A DNA stretch of 64,000 bases from Chloroflexi bacterium HGW-Chloroflexi-6 (GTDB lineage Bacteria > Chloroflexota > Anaerolineae > Anaerolineales > Villigracilaceae). The stretch spans positions 372,001-436,000 of the forward strand of contig PHBU01000001.1 in NCBI GenBank assembly GCA_002840685.1, written 5' to 3'. The notes below the pieces were generated by a model that was given only the letters and a program-made list of their open reading frames with translations, searched no databases and was not told the origin of the DNA. The position numbers and the translations under genes were made by a program. Position 1 is the first letter of the stretch. Every line of letters begins with the position of its first letter. Shown one piece after another: positions 1-7,977 of the stretch.

Positions 1-1734
1 TTGCGCCTGAGACTGGAGCAGCTTTTCCTCCGCTTTGCGGCGTTGTTCAAGCAACAAAACGCTTTGCAGCGCGCCGCTTACCAAAGCCCGCAAAGCATTG
101 GTTACAGAGATGTACCTAGGCTCAACTTCGATCAGCATAAACCCCAGGCGATCTTCCTTGGAGTACAAGGCTTCTACGATCAGCTCAGAGCTGGTGAGCA
201 CTGCTCTTAACTCATTCGGTACCAGATCCTTGGAAGGAAAAATAATCCCGGCGGGGGCAATTTCAATTCGATTTCCGTTGCGCCAGGCATAAATCAGACG
301 CGAAAGATCGGCAGGGTTTTGGGGGTCTTCAAATAGGGAAATATAGCAGGCGCTAACATAAAACCGCGCCAGTTCACTGCTCAAAACATCCAAAATGCCC
401 GTCAGGTCAAACGTTGTCATCAACGATTCGCTGATCTCGCGTAACGCCAGGTCACGGAATTCGATCTCAGTCTGACGCGCGTTTTCGAGCAGCTCCATCG
501 TAACGCCGAGGCGAAGATAGGCGCGTGCTTCGATTTGATCAAGGAGCGTTTGCAGGCGAGGGTCAGCCAAACAGCATCTGACTTGATGCAGAAATATCGC
601 AACACAGCGATGCCAGGAGGCTACCTCGACGCCCAGTTCAAATCCTTCGCGCTGGGCCTGTTCGAGGCTGCCCAAAAATTCCCTACCCGCACCGCAGGTC
701 AGATCTGAACGAATGGCCTCGAGCCACGATAGCACCCAGGCTTCGACTCGCGCGGCGCGAATATAGGCAAGACTGGCACATGCCGATACAATGATGGCCG
801 GTTGTTGCTCACGCAAGGTCTTAGACCAATCCTTGCTATGTCGGGTGACAACCAGGGGCTCGGAAGGCAGGGAATCGCTGCACCCGCATGAATTGCGCAC
901 AACCATCGGCGCAAATGAGATATTCTTTTCAGGGACAGTCTGACCAGAAATCTGCTTTAGCAAAACGCGGGCTGACAATGCCCCCTGATCGCGAATATCC
1001 TGTCGAATGGATGTCAACGGCACCTGCGCAAAACGTGCTTCAACATCGTCAAACCCAGTTAGGGCCACCTGCTCAGGGATTTGAATCCCATGCTCGCACA
1101 GCACATCCATAGCGCCCAGGGCCATGGAATCATTGGATGACACAATCGCTTCAAACGAGAGTTTCTCACGAGCGAGAAACTCTCGCATCACAAAAGCGCC
1201 AGAAGAAAGACTGTAATCGCCATTAAGAACGAGGTTCAAATCTGGTTTCAGGCCATGCTCCACCAGCGTTTCACAAAAGGCCTGGAAGCGCTCTTCAGCC
1301 TCCTGCTGACCAATCGGTCCACGCAGGAAGGCCAGGCGTTTGTAGCCATGTACTTTGATCAAGTGGGTGACGATATCGCGAATCGCTTGCTTGCTTTCGA
1401 CCATCACACAGGGTGTGCCTGGCATGGATAGAGCAATGCTGACTTTGGGAATATGTACGTAACGCTGAAAGAAAGCTTGCATTTCTTGAGCACTGATCGG
1501 GTGCGCCAGCGTGCCAGAAATGATGATGCCATCTACATTATTTTTATCTACAAGATCGAACAAAACGTTACGCTGGAACTCAAAGCCACGGTATGCGCGC
1601 AATGCCCCGCTTGTAAAGCAGATTACATGAACCCCCGCCTCGCGGGCAACATCAACCACACCACTATACAGCGCAGACTCATATTTATTTTGCGTTGTGC
1701 TGACAAAGAGTCCAATCGTCAGTGGGTCTGGCAT
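1..1734 (-). CDS. Periplasmic-binding-protein-like sensor protein with GAF-like region (C-terminus beyond window)
   Basis: The frame is open from ATG at 1734 to the window edge (578 codons, no stop), so the 3' end is missing. Residues 1 to about 290 resemble the sugar-binding core of LacI/type-1 periplasmic binding proteins (starts PLTIGLFVS; VSSNDSMALGAM and ALTGFDDVEAR are typical). There is no N-terminal helix-turn-helix. The core ends in RNSCGC, a motif I associate with binding-protein cores fused to signalling output modules. A helical stretch and a GAF-like region (about 440-560) follow, then a likely coiled coil (EQRRKAEEKLLQSQ) of the kind that leads into a GGDEF, PAS or kinase domain. 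It has no signal peptide, so it is probably a cytoplasmic sensor of a small molecule, perhaps a sugar. The output domain lies outside the window. Confidence 0.75.
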   Translation of the reverse strand, partial: MPDPLTIGLFVSTTQNKYESALYSGVVDVAREAGVHVICFTSGALRAYRGFEFQRNVLFDLVDKNNVDGIIISGTLAHPISAQEMQAFFQRYVHIPKVSIALSMPGTPCVMVESKQAIRDIVTHLIKVHGYKRLAFLRGPIGQQEAEERFQAFCETLVEHGLKPDLNLVLNGDYSLSSGAFVMREFLAREKLSFEAIVSSNDSMALGAMDVLCEHGIQIPEQVALTGFDDVEARFAQVPLTSIRQDIRDQGALSARVLLKQISGQTVPEKNISFAPMVVRNSCGCSDSLPSEPLVVTRHSKDWSKTLREQQPAIIVSACASLAYIRAARVEAWVLSWLEAIRSDLTCGAGREFLGSLEQAQREGFELGVEVASWHRCVAIFLHQVRCCLADPRLQTLLDQIEARAYLRLGVTMELLENARQTEIEFRDLALREISESLMTTFDLTGILDVLSSELARFYVSACYISLFEDPQNPADLSRLIYAWRNGNRIEIAPAGIIFPSKDLVPNELRAVLTSSELIVEALYSKEDRLGFMLIEVEPRYISVTNALRALVSGALQSVLLLEQRRKAEEKLLQSQAQ

Positions 1735-1803
1735 ATTAATATTGTACTCCAAAGGACTCTTCAAAAAACCTGCCAAGAATGTTAGTTCAAGTCAGGCAAA
1801 CAA

Positions 1804-1859
1804 TAATCCCGTTCGGTATGCGAGACCTTTTCAAGGGTCTGACACACCGAACGGGATTA
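1804..1859. repeat. Inverted-repeat hairpin downstream of the UbiA gene
   Basis: Arms of 14 nt (TAATCCCGTTCGGT at 1804-1817 and its exact complement at 1846-1859) enclose a second small stem, AGACC/GGTCT. It lies between the UbiA-family gene and the sensor gene, both on the minus strand, so it could end the UbiA transcript. The following T-run is weak (TTATTGTTT), so it may instead be a REP-like repeat. Confidence 0.6.
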
Positions 1860-1883
1860 GACGCAACAACGTAAAATGATGGG

Positions 1884-2909
1884 CTAGCGCCAAAATGCGG
1901 GCAGGAAAATCCGGATGGCGACATCGAGCAAGAAACCGAGCATGAACAGTCCGCCAAAAGCGCGGTTATTGCCAAAAGCCAGCGGGGCGAAGAAGAGCGG
2001 CCAGCCGCCCTGCCCATCGGGGAAGCCTTCGGGGCGGGTTTCAGGCCGCGGTTTCAGGAAGTTGGGCAGGGTTTGCCGCAGGGTCGGGATGGCCAGAAAA
2101 ACGATCAACAGGATCGGGGTGAAGTAGCGCAGTGCGATCATGCCCAAAACCAGCAGGTAAGGCAGCACCATCATCGCGACCACAGCGTAGCGCGAGGCCT
2201 TTTCCCCCAAAATCACCGGCAGGGTGTAGATCTTTTTCTCGGTATCAACCTTGATCTTGTCGATGTGCTTGCCAAAGATGACGGTGGTCACGCCAAAATA
2301 ATACGGAACGCTGGCCCAGATCACGTTCCAGTCCCATTGGCCGGCCAAAACGTAGTAGCCGCCGCCGATCATCAGCGGACCCCAGACCAACAAAACGGCA
2401 ACTTCGCCCAGGGCAATGTATTTCAAAGGCCAGGTATAAAACAGAACAAAAAATGCGCCCAGGCCTAGCAAAACCCAGATCAGCGGATCGTTGCCATTCG
2501 TGAAGATCAGATACAGGCCGCAAATGAGCGCCACCAGGCCCGTCCCACCGGCGTAGAGCAGCGATTGGGTGGTGGTCATCAGGCCATTGGCGACCGGCTG
2601 CGGGCCGTAAAGTGTGCGGAAGTAGTTGTCCTTATCGACGCCTTTGACAAAGTCAGTATAGTCGTTGAAAAGGTTGTTGGTGGCATGCGCCAAAATCAGG
2701 CCCACCGTCAGCGCCAGCCAGGGCAGCAAGGCAAAATGACCGTCGCGGGCGGCAAACAAGCCCGCCAGAGCCGACGAGATAAAGGTCATCACCAGCACCG
2801 CAGCGCGGGTTGAGATCAGCCACTTCGAAACAAAATCAAGGGCGTCCCATTCCGGTTTGCTGACCGCCGGAATAACCTGAAGGGCTTTTTTCCACATGGC
2901 AAAGTTCAT
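1884..2909 (-). CDS. UbiA-family prenyltransferase (MenA-like)
   Basis: A 341-residue polytopic membrane protein. Both Asp-rich motifs of the UbiA superfamily are present: NNLFNDYTDFVKGVD at about 78-92 and GKHIDKIKVDTEKK at about 213-226. These bind Mg2+ and the prenyl diphosphate. Family members transfer an isoprenoid chain to an aromatic acceptor. The overall look fits MenA (1,4-dihydroxy-2-naphthoate prenyltransferase, menaquinone synthesis), but no other men gene is nearby, so the acceptor is uncertain. The start at 2909 is supported by an AGGAG ribosome binding site 8 nt upstream. The gene is transcribed divergently from the MFS gene across a 90-bp gap. Confidence 0.8.
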   Translation of the reverse strand: MNFAMWKKALQVIPAVSKPEWDALDFVSKWLISTRAAVLVMTFISSALAGLFAARDGHFALLPWLALTVGLILAHATNNLFNDYTDFVKGVDKDNYFRTLYGPQPVANGLMTTTQSLLYAGGTGLVALICGLYLIFTNGNDPLIWVLLGLGAFFVLFYTWPLKYIALGEVAVLLVWGPLMIGGGYYVLAGQWDWNVIWASVPYYFGVTTVIFGKHIDKIKVDTEKKIYTLPVILGEKASRYAVVAMMVLPYLLVLGMIALRYFTPILLIVFLAIPTLRQTLPNFLKPRPETRPEGFPDGQGGWPLFFAPLAFGNNRAFGGLFMLGFLLDVAIRIFLPAFWR

Positions 2910-2938
2910 ACGTTTTCTCCTGAATTGATATTGGACTG

Positions 2939-2944
2939 ATTATA
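2939..2944 (-). promoter_or_regulatory. -10 element of the UbiA-family gene
   Basis: TATAAT reading leftward, 29 nt before the ATG. No clear -35 was seen. Confidence 0.5.
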
Positions 2945-2985
2945 TCTGATTTCGAAAACGCAAAGTCATTCTGGCAGACCGGGCG

Positions 2986-2991
2986 TATAAT
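2986..2991 (+). promoter_or_regulatory. -10 element placed for a nearly leaderless MFS transcript
   Basis: TATAAT ends 8 nt before the ATG at 3000, so transcription should begin at or 1-2 nt before the start codon. There is no ribosome binding site. Confidence 0.6.
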
Positions 2992-2999
2992 AGCGCCCT

Positions 3000-4187
3000 A
3001 TGAAAAACCGAAACCTTGTGATCCTTTTCTTTACGATGGTTGTGGTCATGCTCAGCTTTGGGATCATCATCCCGATCCTGCCGTTTTACATTGAAAGCTT
3101 CGGCGGCGGCGGGCTGGAAATGGGCTGGCTGATGGCCATCTTTTCGTTGATGCAGTTCTTTTTCTCCCCGATTTGGGGCGCGGTCTCAGACCGTTTTGGA
3201 CGCAAACCTGTGCTGATTCTGGGCGCTTTCGGGAATGCCTTTGCCCTGATCATTATGGGATTGGCAACCGACCTGCCCACCCTTTACGTGGCGCGCGCGC
3301 TCGGGGGCATTCTCTCCTCGGCTACCCTGCCAACGGCGATGGCCTTCATCAGCGACAGCACTGACGAAAAACAGCGCGGCGGCGGAATGGGCATCATCGG
3401 GGCAGCCATGGGTCTGGGCATGATCCTGGGGCCGGGCATTGGCGGCGCAACCGCAGGCTCTGCAATCTACATTCCTTTTTTCGTGGGAGCCGGACTGTCG
3501 CTGGTTGCCATGGTCCTGACCTGGCTGTTCCTGCCAGAATCGCTTCCGCTCGAACAACGTCAAACCACTTTAAAACTTCAGGGGCCGCAGCTGGGCAGCA
3601 TGTGGCAGGCCTTGTTTGGCCCGCTCGGTTTTTTGCTGGTTCTGGCTTTCCTGAACAATTTTGCCCTGACCAACTTTGAAGGGATCTTCGGCTTCTATGC
3701 CCAGCGCCGTTTCAATTACGATCCGGCAACGATCGGCATGATCATGACCGTGGTAGGCATTTCTTCAACCATTGCTCAGGGTCTGCTGACAGGCCCGGCA
3801 ACCCGCCGCTTTGGCGACGAGGCGGTCATCAAAGCCTCGTTGATCGCCAGCGTGGGAGGTTTTTTGATCATGCTGACCGGCAACAACCTGCCAACTGTCA
3901 TGCTGACAACCAGCCTGTTCATCTTTAGCAATGCCATGCTGCGTCCAGGTGTTTCTTCGCTGATCTCCAAACGAGCCAGCGGCGGACAAGGCATGGCGAT
4001 GGGCCTCAACAATGCCTACATGAGCCTCGGGCGCATCATCGGCCCGGTTTGGGCCGGGACGGCGCTCGACATCAACCTGAGCTATCCTTTCATTACCGGG
4101 GCGATCATTATGCTGGTCAGTTTTATCGCCAGCCTGTACTACCTCTCCAACCGGCCCGGCACTGCCGAACCAGCCAGCACAGATTAG
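3000..4187 (+). CDS. MFS drug:H+ antiporter (TetA-like)
   Basis: A 395-residue, 12-helix major facilitator protein. Motif A between helices 2 and 3 reads GAVSDRFGRKPVL, and the antiporter motif C in helix 5 reads GLGMILGPGIGG. These place it in the DHA1 drug/proton antiporter group with TetA and Bmr. The N-terminus (MKNRNLVILFF) goes straight into helix 1. It probably exports a small hydrophobic compound at the cytoplasmic membrane. The substrate cannot be told from sequence. It stands alone, with its own -10 and a terminator after it. Confidence 0.85.
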   Translation: MKNRNLVILFFTMVVVMLSFGIIIPILPFYIESFGGGGLEMGWLMAIFSLMQFFFSPIWGAVSDRFGRKPVLILGAFGNAFALIIMGLATDLPTLYVARALGGILSSATLPTAMAFISDSTDEKQRGGGMGIIGAAMGLGMILGPGIGGATAGSAIYIPFFVGAGLSLVAMVLTWLFLPESLPLEQRQTTLKLQGPQLGSMWQALFGPLGFLLVLAFLNNFALTNFEGIFGFYAQRRFNYDPATIGMIMTVVGISSTIAQGLLTGPATRRFGDEAVIKASLIASVGGFLIMLTGNNLPTVMLTTSLFIFSNAMLRPGVSSLISKRASGGQGMAMGLNNAYMSLGRIIGPVWAGTALDINLSYPFITGAIIMLVSFIASLYYLSNRPGTAEPASTD

Positions 4188-4195
4188 TTTCCAAC

Positions 4196-4228
4196 AAAAA
4201 TTCCCCGCAAAATTGCCGGGGATTTTTG
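4196..4228 (+). terminator. Rho-independent terminator after the MFS gene
   Basis: Stem CCCC-GCAA / TTGC-CGGGG at 4203-4221 followed by ATTTTT. Confidence 0.85.
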
Positions 4229-4371
4229 TATCAGGTGGAAAACCGGAAGATCACAGCTCATCATGACCTGCGGCTCAATTTCAATGTTTTTATTGGAACC
4301 ACACTCAGCCCACAACTTTAAATATTCTGTGAGACTTTGCACAACCCGCCTGATCCCAGCCTCATCCCCGT

Positions 4372-4377
4372 TATAAT
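4372..4377 (+). promoter_or_regulatory. -10 element for a leaderless cydD transcript
   Basis: TATAAT, then exactly 6 nt (TCAAAG), then the cydD ATG at 4384. This predicts the start site at the A of the ATG. No -35 box or ribosome binding site stands out. Confidence 0.65.
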
Positions 4378-4383
4378 TCAAAG

Positions 4384-6123
4384 ATGCACCGTCGGCTTCT
4401 CAGCCTCGCCCGCTCCAGCGGATTTACACTCACCCTGACCATATTGCTTGGTTGGGGTGGCGGCATTTTGACCATCGTCCAGGCCTGGTTCCTGGCGCGG
4501 GTTGTCAATGATGTATTTCTGGGCGGCCAACTGCGCGAGGCGGTTCTGCCCCTGCTTGGCATTTTGTTGGGCGCCCTGCTGCTCAAATCGGCCTTCATCT
4601 GGGGCGCAGATGTCAGCGCCAATGCCGTCGCCCAGGCCGTCAAAGCGGATCTGCGCGCCCGCCTGCTGACCCATCTCTCCGCCCTCGGGCCGGCCTACAC
4701 CCAGGGTGAACGCACCGGCGAACTCTCCACCGCGGCCGTGGAAGGCATCGAACAGCTCGACGCTTACTTCAGCCAGTACCTGCCCGCCATCGTCCTGGCA
4801 GCCTCCATCCCGCTCACCATTCTGCTGCTGATCTTCCCGCTCGACCCGCTGACGGGAGTTGTCTTCATCCTGACCGCGCCGCTGATCCCCTTTTTCATGA
4901 TCCTGATCGGCAAGGCGGGCGAATCCCTGACCAAACGCCAGTACAACACCCTCAGCCGCCTCTCGGCCCACTTTTTCGATGTGCTGCAAGGCCTGACCAC
5001 CCTGAAAACTCTAGGGCAAGCCAAAAGCCAGGCCCAGGTTATCGGCGAGTTCTCGGCCCGCTATCGCGATGTGACCATGCAGGTTCTGCGGGTCACCTTC
5101 CTTTCGGCGCTGGCCCTCGAACTGCTGGCGACTCTCTCAACCGCGATTGTGGCGGTCGAGATCGGCTTCCGCCTGCTCTACGGCAACATGGAATTCCTGC
5201 CGGCCTTCTTCATCCTTGTCCTGGCTCCCGACTACTACCAACCCCTGCGCAACCTCGGCCTGCGCTTCCACGCCGGGATGAGCGGCGTGACCGCCGCGAC
5301 CAGAATCTACGAGATTCTGGATACGCCAGTGCCGGATCGAGTATCAGGTGTCAAGGTTCAGGTGTCAGGAGAACCCCTGGCGCAACCAACCCTAACACCT
5401 GAGACCCTCACGCTTGACACCATTTCCTACACCTACCCCTCCCGCGAAACGCCGGCCCTCGACAATATTTCCTTCACCATCCCTCACGGCAAGATGACTG
5501 CCCTGGTCGGGGCCTCGGGCGCAGGCAAAAGCACCCTCGCCAGCCTGATCCTGCGCTTCATTGCGCCGCAAAGCGGGCAAATTTGGGTCGGCGAGACACC
5601 CCTCGAGCAAATTCCGCCTGAAGTGTGGCGTCAGCAGGTGGCCTGGGTGCCGCAAAACCCGTACCTGTTTCAAGACAGCCTCGCGGCCAACCTGCGCCTG
5701 GCACGCCCGGACGCCCTCGAAGCGGATCTGCTGACAGCCTGCCGCCGCGCCGGCCTGGAAGAATTCATCGCCAGCCTGCCAGGCGGACTGCAAACGCTGA
5801 TCGGCGAACGCGGCGCGCGCCTCTCGGGCGGACAGGCTCAACGCCTGGCCCTGGCCCGCGCCTTTCTGAAGGATACGCCCCTGCTGCTGCTCGACGAACC
5901 CACCTCCAGCCTCGACCCCGGCCTCGAAGCCTCGCTTGAAGCCTCGGTGCGCGAACTGATGCAGGGCCGCACGACCCTCGTCATCGCCCACCGCCTGTCG
6001 ACTGTTTATCAGTCTGACCAGATCGTGGTGCTCGAAGCTGGCCGGGTGATGGAAATCGGCACACACAGCCAGTTGATCGCTCGCAACACAACCTATGCCA
6101 GGCTGGTGGAAAGTGGCAAGTAG
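4384..6123 (+). CDS. cydD: Thiol reductant ABC exporter subunit CydD
   Basis: A 579-residue half transporter: six membrane helices, then a nucleotide-binding domain. Walker A is GASGAGKS (about 374), the signature LSGGQAQRLALARA (about 479), Walker B LLLLDEP (about 499) and the H-loop VIAHRLST (about 532). CydD pairs with CydC to export glutathione or cysteine across the cytoplasmic membrane, supporting cytochrome bd assembly and extracytoplasmic redox balance. cydC begins 21 nt downstream. An insert at about residues 321-346 (VSGVKVQVSGEP...) lies just before the nucleotide-binding domain and is encoded by a palindromic repeat at 5347-5421. It looks like an in-frame insertion into a tolerant linker. 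Confidence 0.92.
   Translation: MHRRLLSLARSSGFTLTLTILLGWGGGILTIVQAWFLARVVNDVFLGGQLREAVLPLLGILLGALLLKSAFIWGADVSANAVAQAVKADLRARLLTHLSALGPAYTQGERTGELSTAAVEGIEQLDAYFSQYLPAIVLAASIPLTILLLIFPLDPLTGVVFILTAPLIPFFMILIGKAGESLTKRQYNTLSRLSAHFFDVLQGLTTLKTLGQAKSQAQVIGEFSARYRDVTMQVLRVTFLSALALELLATLSTAIVAVEIGFRLLYGNMEFLPAFFILVLAPDYYQPLRNLGLRFHAGMSGVTAATRIYEILDTPVPDRVSGVKVQVSGEPLAQPTLTPETLTLDTISYTYPSRETPALDNISFTIPHGKMTALVGASGAGKSTLASLILRFIAPQSGQIWVGETPLEQIPPEVWRQQVAWVPQNPYLFQDSLAANLRLARPDALEADLLTACRRAGLEEFIASLPGGLQTLIGERGARLSGGQAQRLALARAFLKDTPLLLLDEPTSSLDPGLEASLEASVRELMQGRTTLVIAHRLSTVYQSDQIVVLEAGRVMEIGTHSQLIARNTTYARLVESGK
5347..5421. repeat. Palindromic repeat inserted in frame in cydD
   Basis: The left arm (5347-5369) begins GGTGTCAAGG and ends TCAGGTGTCAGG. 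The right arm (5391-5421) carries the complements CCTAACACCTGA and CTTGACACC. Each arm repeats the word CAGGTGTCA. It encodes a Val/Ser-rich linker ahead of the ATPase domain. Confidence 0.75.
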
Positions 6124-6144
6124 AAACCAGCATTCCATACCCTT

Positions 6145-7977
6145 ATGAAAACCTTTATTCGTCTTTTCTCCTTCATTAAACCTTTCTGGCGCGAACTGCT
6201 GCTGGCCATCCTGATCGGATTCCTGACCATCGCCGCCAGCATCAGCCTGATGTCCACCTCGGCCTGGTTGATCTCGACCGCCGCCATCGCCACCTCCATC
6301 GCCCAATTTGGGGTTTCGGTGGTCGGGGTGCGCTTTTTTGGTATCGCGCGCGGCGTTTTCCGCTATCTCGAACGTCTCGTCTCGCACTCGCTGACCTTCA
6401 AGCTGCTGGCCCGCCTGCGGGTCTGGTTCTACCAGTCGATCGAACCGCTTGCTCCGGCCCGCCTCGTCTCGGCCCGCAGCGGCGATCTGCTGAGCCGCGT
6501 CATCACCGACATCGAGTCGCTCGACAATCTTTACGTGCGCGTCTTGGCTCCGCCGCTGGTCGCCCTGGTCGTCATCATTGCGATGGGAATCTTCATGGGG
6601 ACTTTCTCCGTCTCGTTGGGGTTGACCGTGGTCGGCTTCCTGCTGGCCCTCGGCCTGGGGCTGACCGTCCTGACCCTGATCCTGAATCGCGATCCCGGCC
6701 GGACTCTGGTCGAGGAGCGCTCTCGCTTGCGGGCTGACTTGGTCGATTCGGTGCAGGGCCTGCCCGACCTGGTCGCTTTCGGGCAGGAAAAAGCCTATTT
6801 CGACAAGATCCAGTCCACGGCCAGCGCGTTCTCCCGCACCCAGGCCAGGCTGGCCCGCTTAAACGGATTCCAATCCGGGCTGGCAAGCCTGATCACCGGT
6901 CTGGGCGTCCTGAGCATGCTCTACCTGGCGATCCCACTGGTGAGCGAGGGCAAAATCCCCGGCGTTTTCCTGGCGGTGGTCGTGCTCGGCACAATGGCCT
7001 CCTTTGAAGCCGTCCAGGGATTGCCGCAGGCCGCCCAACTGCTCGAAGCTAACCTGCAAGCCGCCCGGCGCCTGTTCGAGATCGCCGATTCAACCCCCGC
7101 TGTCAACGATCCGGCCGAGCCCCTGCCGCGCCCCACCTCGGCGGATTTGAGCGTGCAAACTTTATCTTTTGCATACGAAACTTCACCACAAAGTACACAA
7201 AGCGACTCAAAGGAAATCAAAAAAACGCCTTCGTGGAACGTTGTGCCCTTCGTGGTTAGAAATGTTCTTTCCGACATTAGTTTCGACCTGCCTACCGGGC
7301 GCAAGATCGCCATCGTCGGCCCAAGCGGCGCGGGGAAATCGACCCTTGCCAACCTGCTCCTGCGCTTTTGGGACTATGCTGAGGGCGAGATCCGTTTGGA
7401 CGGGCAGGATTTGCGCCACTACACTCAGGTTGATGCCCGGCGCATGTTCAGCGTTGTCGGCCAGAATACCTATCTTTTCAACGCCAGCCTGCGTGAAAAC
7501 CTGCAACTCGCCCGTCCCTGGGCCACCCAGGCCGACCTCGAAACCGCCTGCCAGCAGGCCCAATTGCATGATTTCATCATGAGCCTGCCCGATGGTTACG
7601 AAACCTTCGTCGGCGAACGCGGACTCAACCTGAGCGGCGGCGAGCGCCAGCGCCTGGCCATTGCGCGCGCCCTGCTCAAAGACGCTCCGATCTTCCTGTT
7701 CGACGAACCGACCGCCAATCTCGACCCGACCACCGAGCGCAAGATCGTTGAAACCCTGCACAATATTCTGGATTCTCGATCCGTTTCTGCCGGCGAATCC
7801 GTGACAAAATCCACCATCTGGATCACCCACCGTTTAATCGGTCTGGAGCGCATGGACGAGATCCTCGTTCTGGATGCAGGCAAGATCGTCGCACACGGCA
7901 CGCACGACGATTTGCTTAAACAGGATGGACTGTATAAAAAAATGTGGGATCTTCAGAACCGGGCCTTGATCGCCTGA
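6145..7977 (+). CDS. cydC: Thiol reductant ABC exporter subunit CydC
   Basis: A 610-residue half transporter and partner of CydD. Six helices fill about residues 15-300 (MSTSAWLISTAA is typical of CydC). The nucleotide-binding domain has Walker A GPSGAGKS (about 391), signature LSGGERQRLAIARA (about 495), Walker B FLFDEPTAN (about 517) and H-loop ITHRL. The stop codon abuts the end of the opposite-strand gene at 7978, with no spacer. About 25-30 extra residues (TSPQSTQSDSKEIKKTPSW...) interrupt the first strands of the nucleotide-binding domain, between FAYE and VLSDISF. They are encoded by an inverted repeat at 7185-7256, at nearly the same place as the insertion in cydD. Confidence 0.92.
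   Translation: MKTFIRLFSFIKPFWRELLLAILIGFLTIAASISLMSTSAWLISTAAIATSIAQFGVSVVGVRFFGIARGVFRYLERLVSHSLTFKLLARLRVWFYQSIEPLAPARLVSARSGDLLSRVITDIESLDNLYVRVLAPPLVALVVIIAMGIFMGTFSVSLGLTVVGFLLALGLGLTVLTLILNRDPGRTLVEERSRLRADLVDSVQGLPDLVAFGQEKAYFDKIQSTASAFSRTQARLARLNGFQSGLASLITGLGVLSMLYLAIPLVSEGKIPGVFLAVVVLGTMASFEAVQGLPQAAQLLEANLQAARRLFEIADSTPAVNDPAEPLPRPTSADLSVQTLSFAYETSPQSTQSDSKEIKKTPSWNVVPFVVRNVLSDISFDLPTGRKIAIVGPSGAGKSTLANLLLRFWDYAEGEIRLDGQDLRHYTQVDARRMFSVVGQNTYLFNASLRENLQLARPWATQADLETACQQAQLHDFIMSLPDGYETFVGERGLNLSGGERQRLAIARALLKDAPIFLFDEPTANLDPTTERKIVETLHNILDSRSVSAGESVTKSTIWITHRLIGLERMDEILVLDAGKIVAHGTHDDLLKQDGLYKKMWDLQNRALIA
7185..7256. repeat. Imperfect palindromic repeat inserted in frame in cydC
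   Basis: The left arm (7185-7212) is made of three similar words, ACCACAAAG, TACACAAAG and CGACTCAAAG. The right arm (7229-7256) is their imperfect complement (CTTCGTGG...CTTCGTGGT), matching at roughly two thirds of positions. It is A-rich and unlike the surrounding GC-rich coding sequence. Confidence 0.75.

Noticed and set aside
5392..6387. 331-codon open frame opposite cydDC
   Set aside because: Spans the cydD-cydC junction in antisense, Gly/Gln-rich, no domain.
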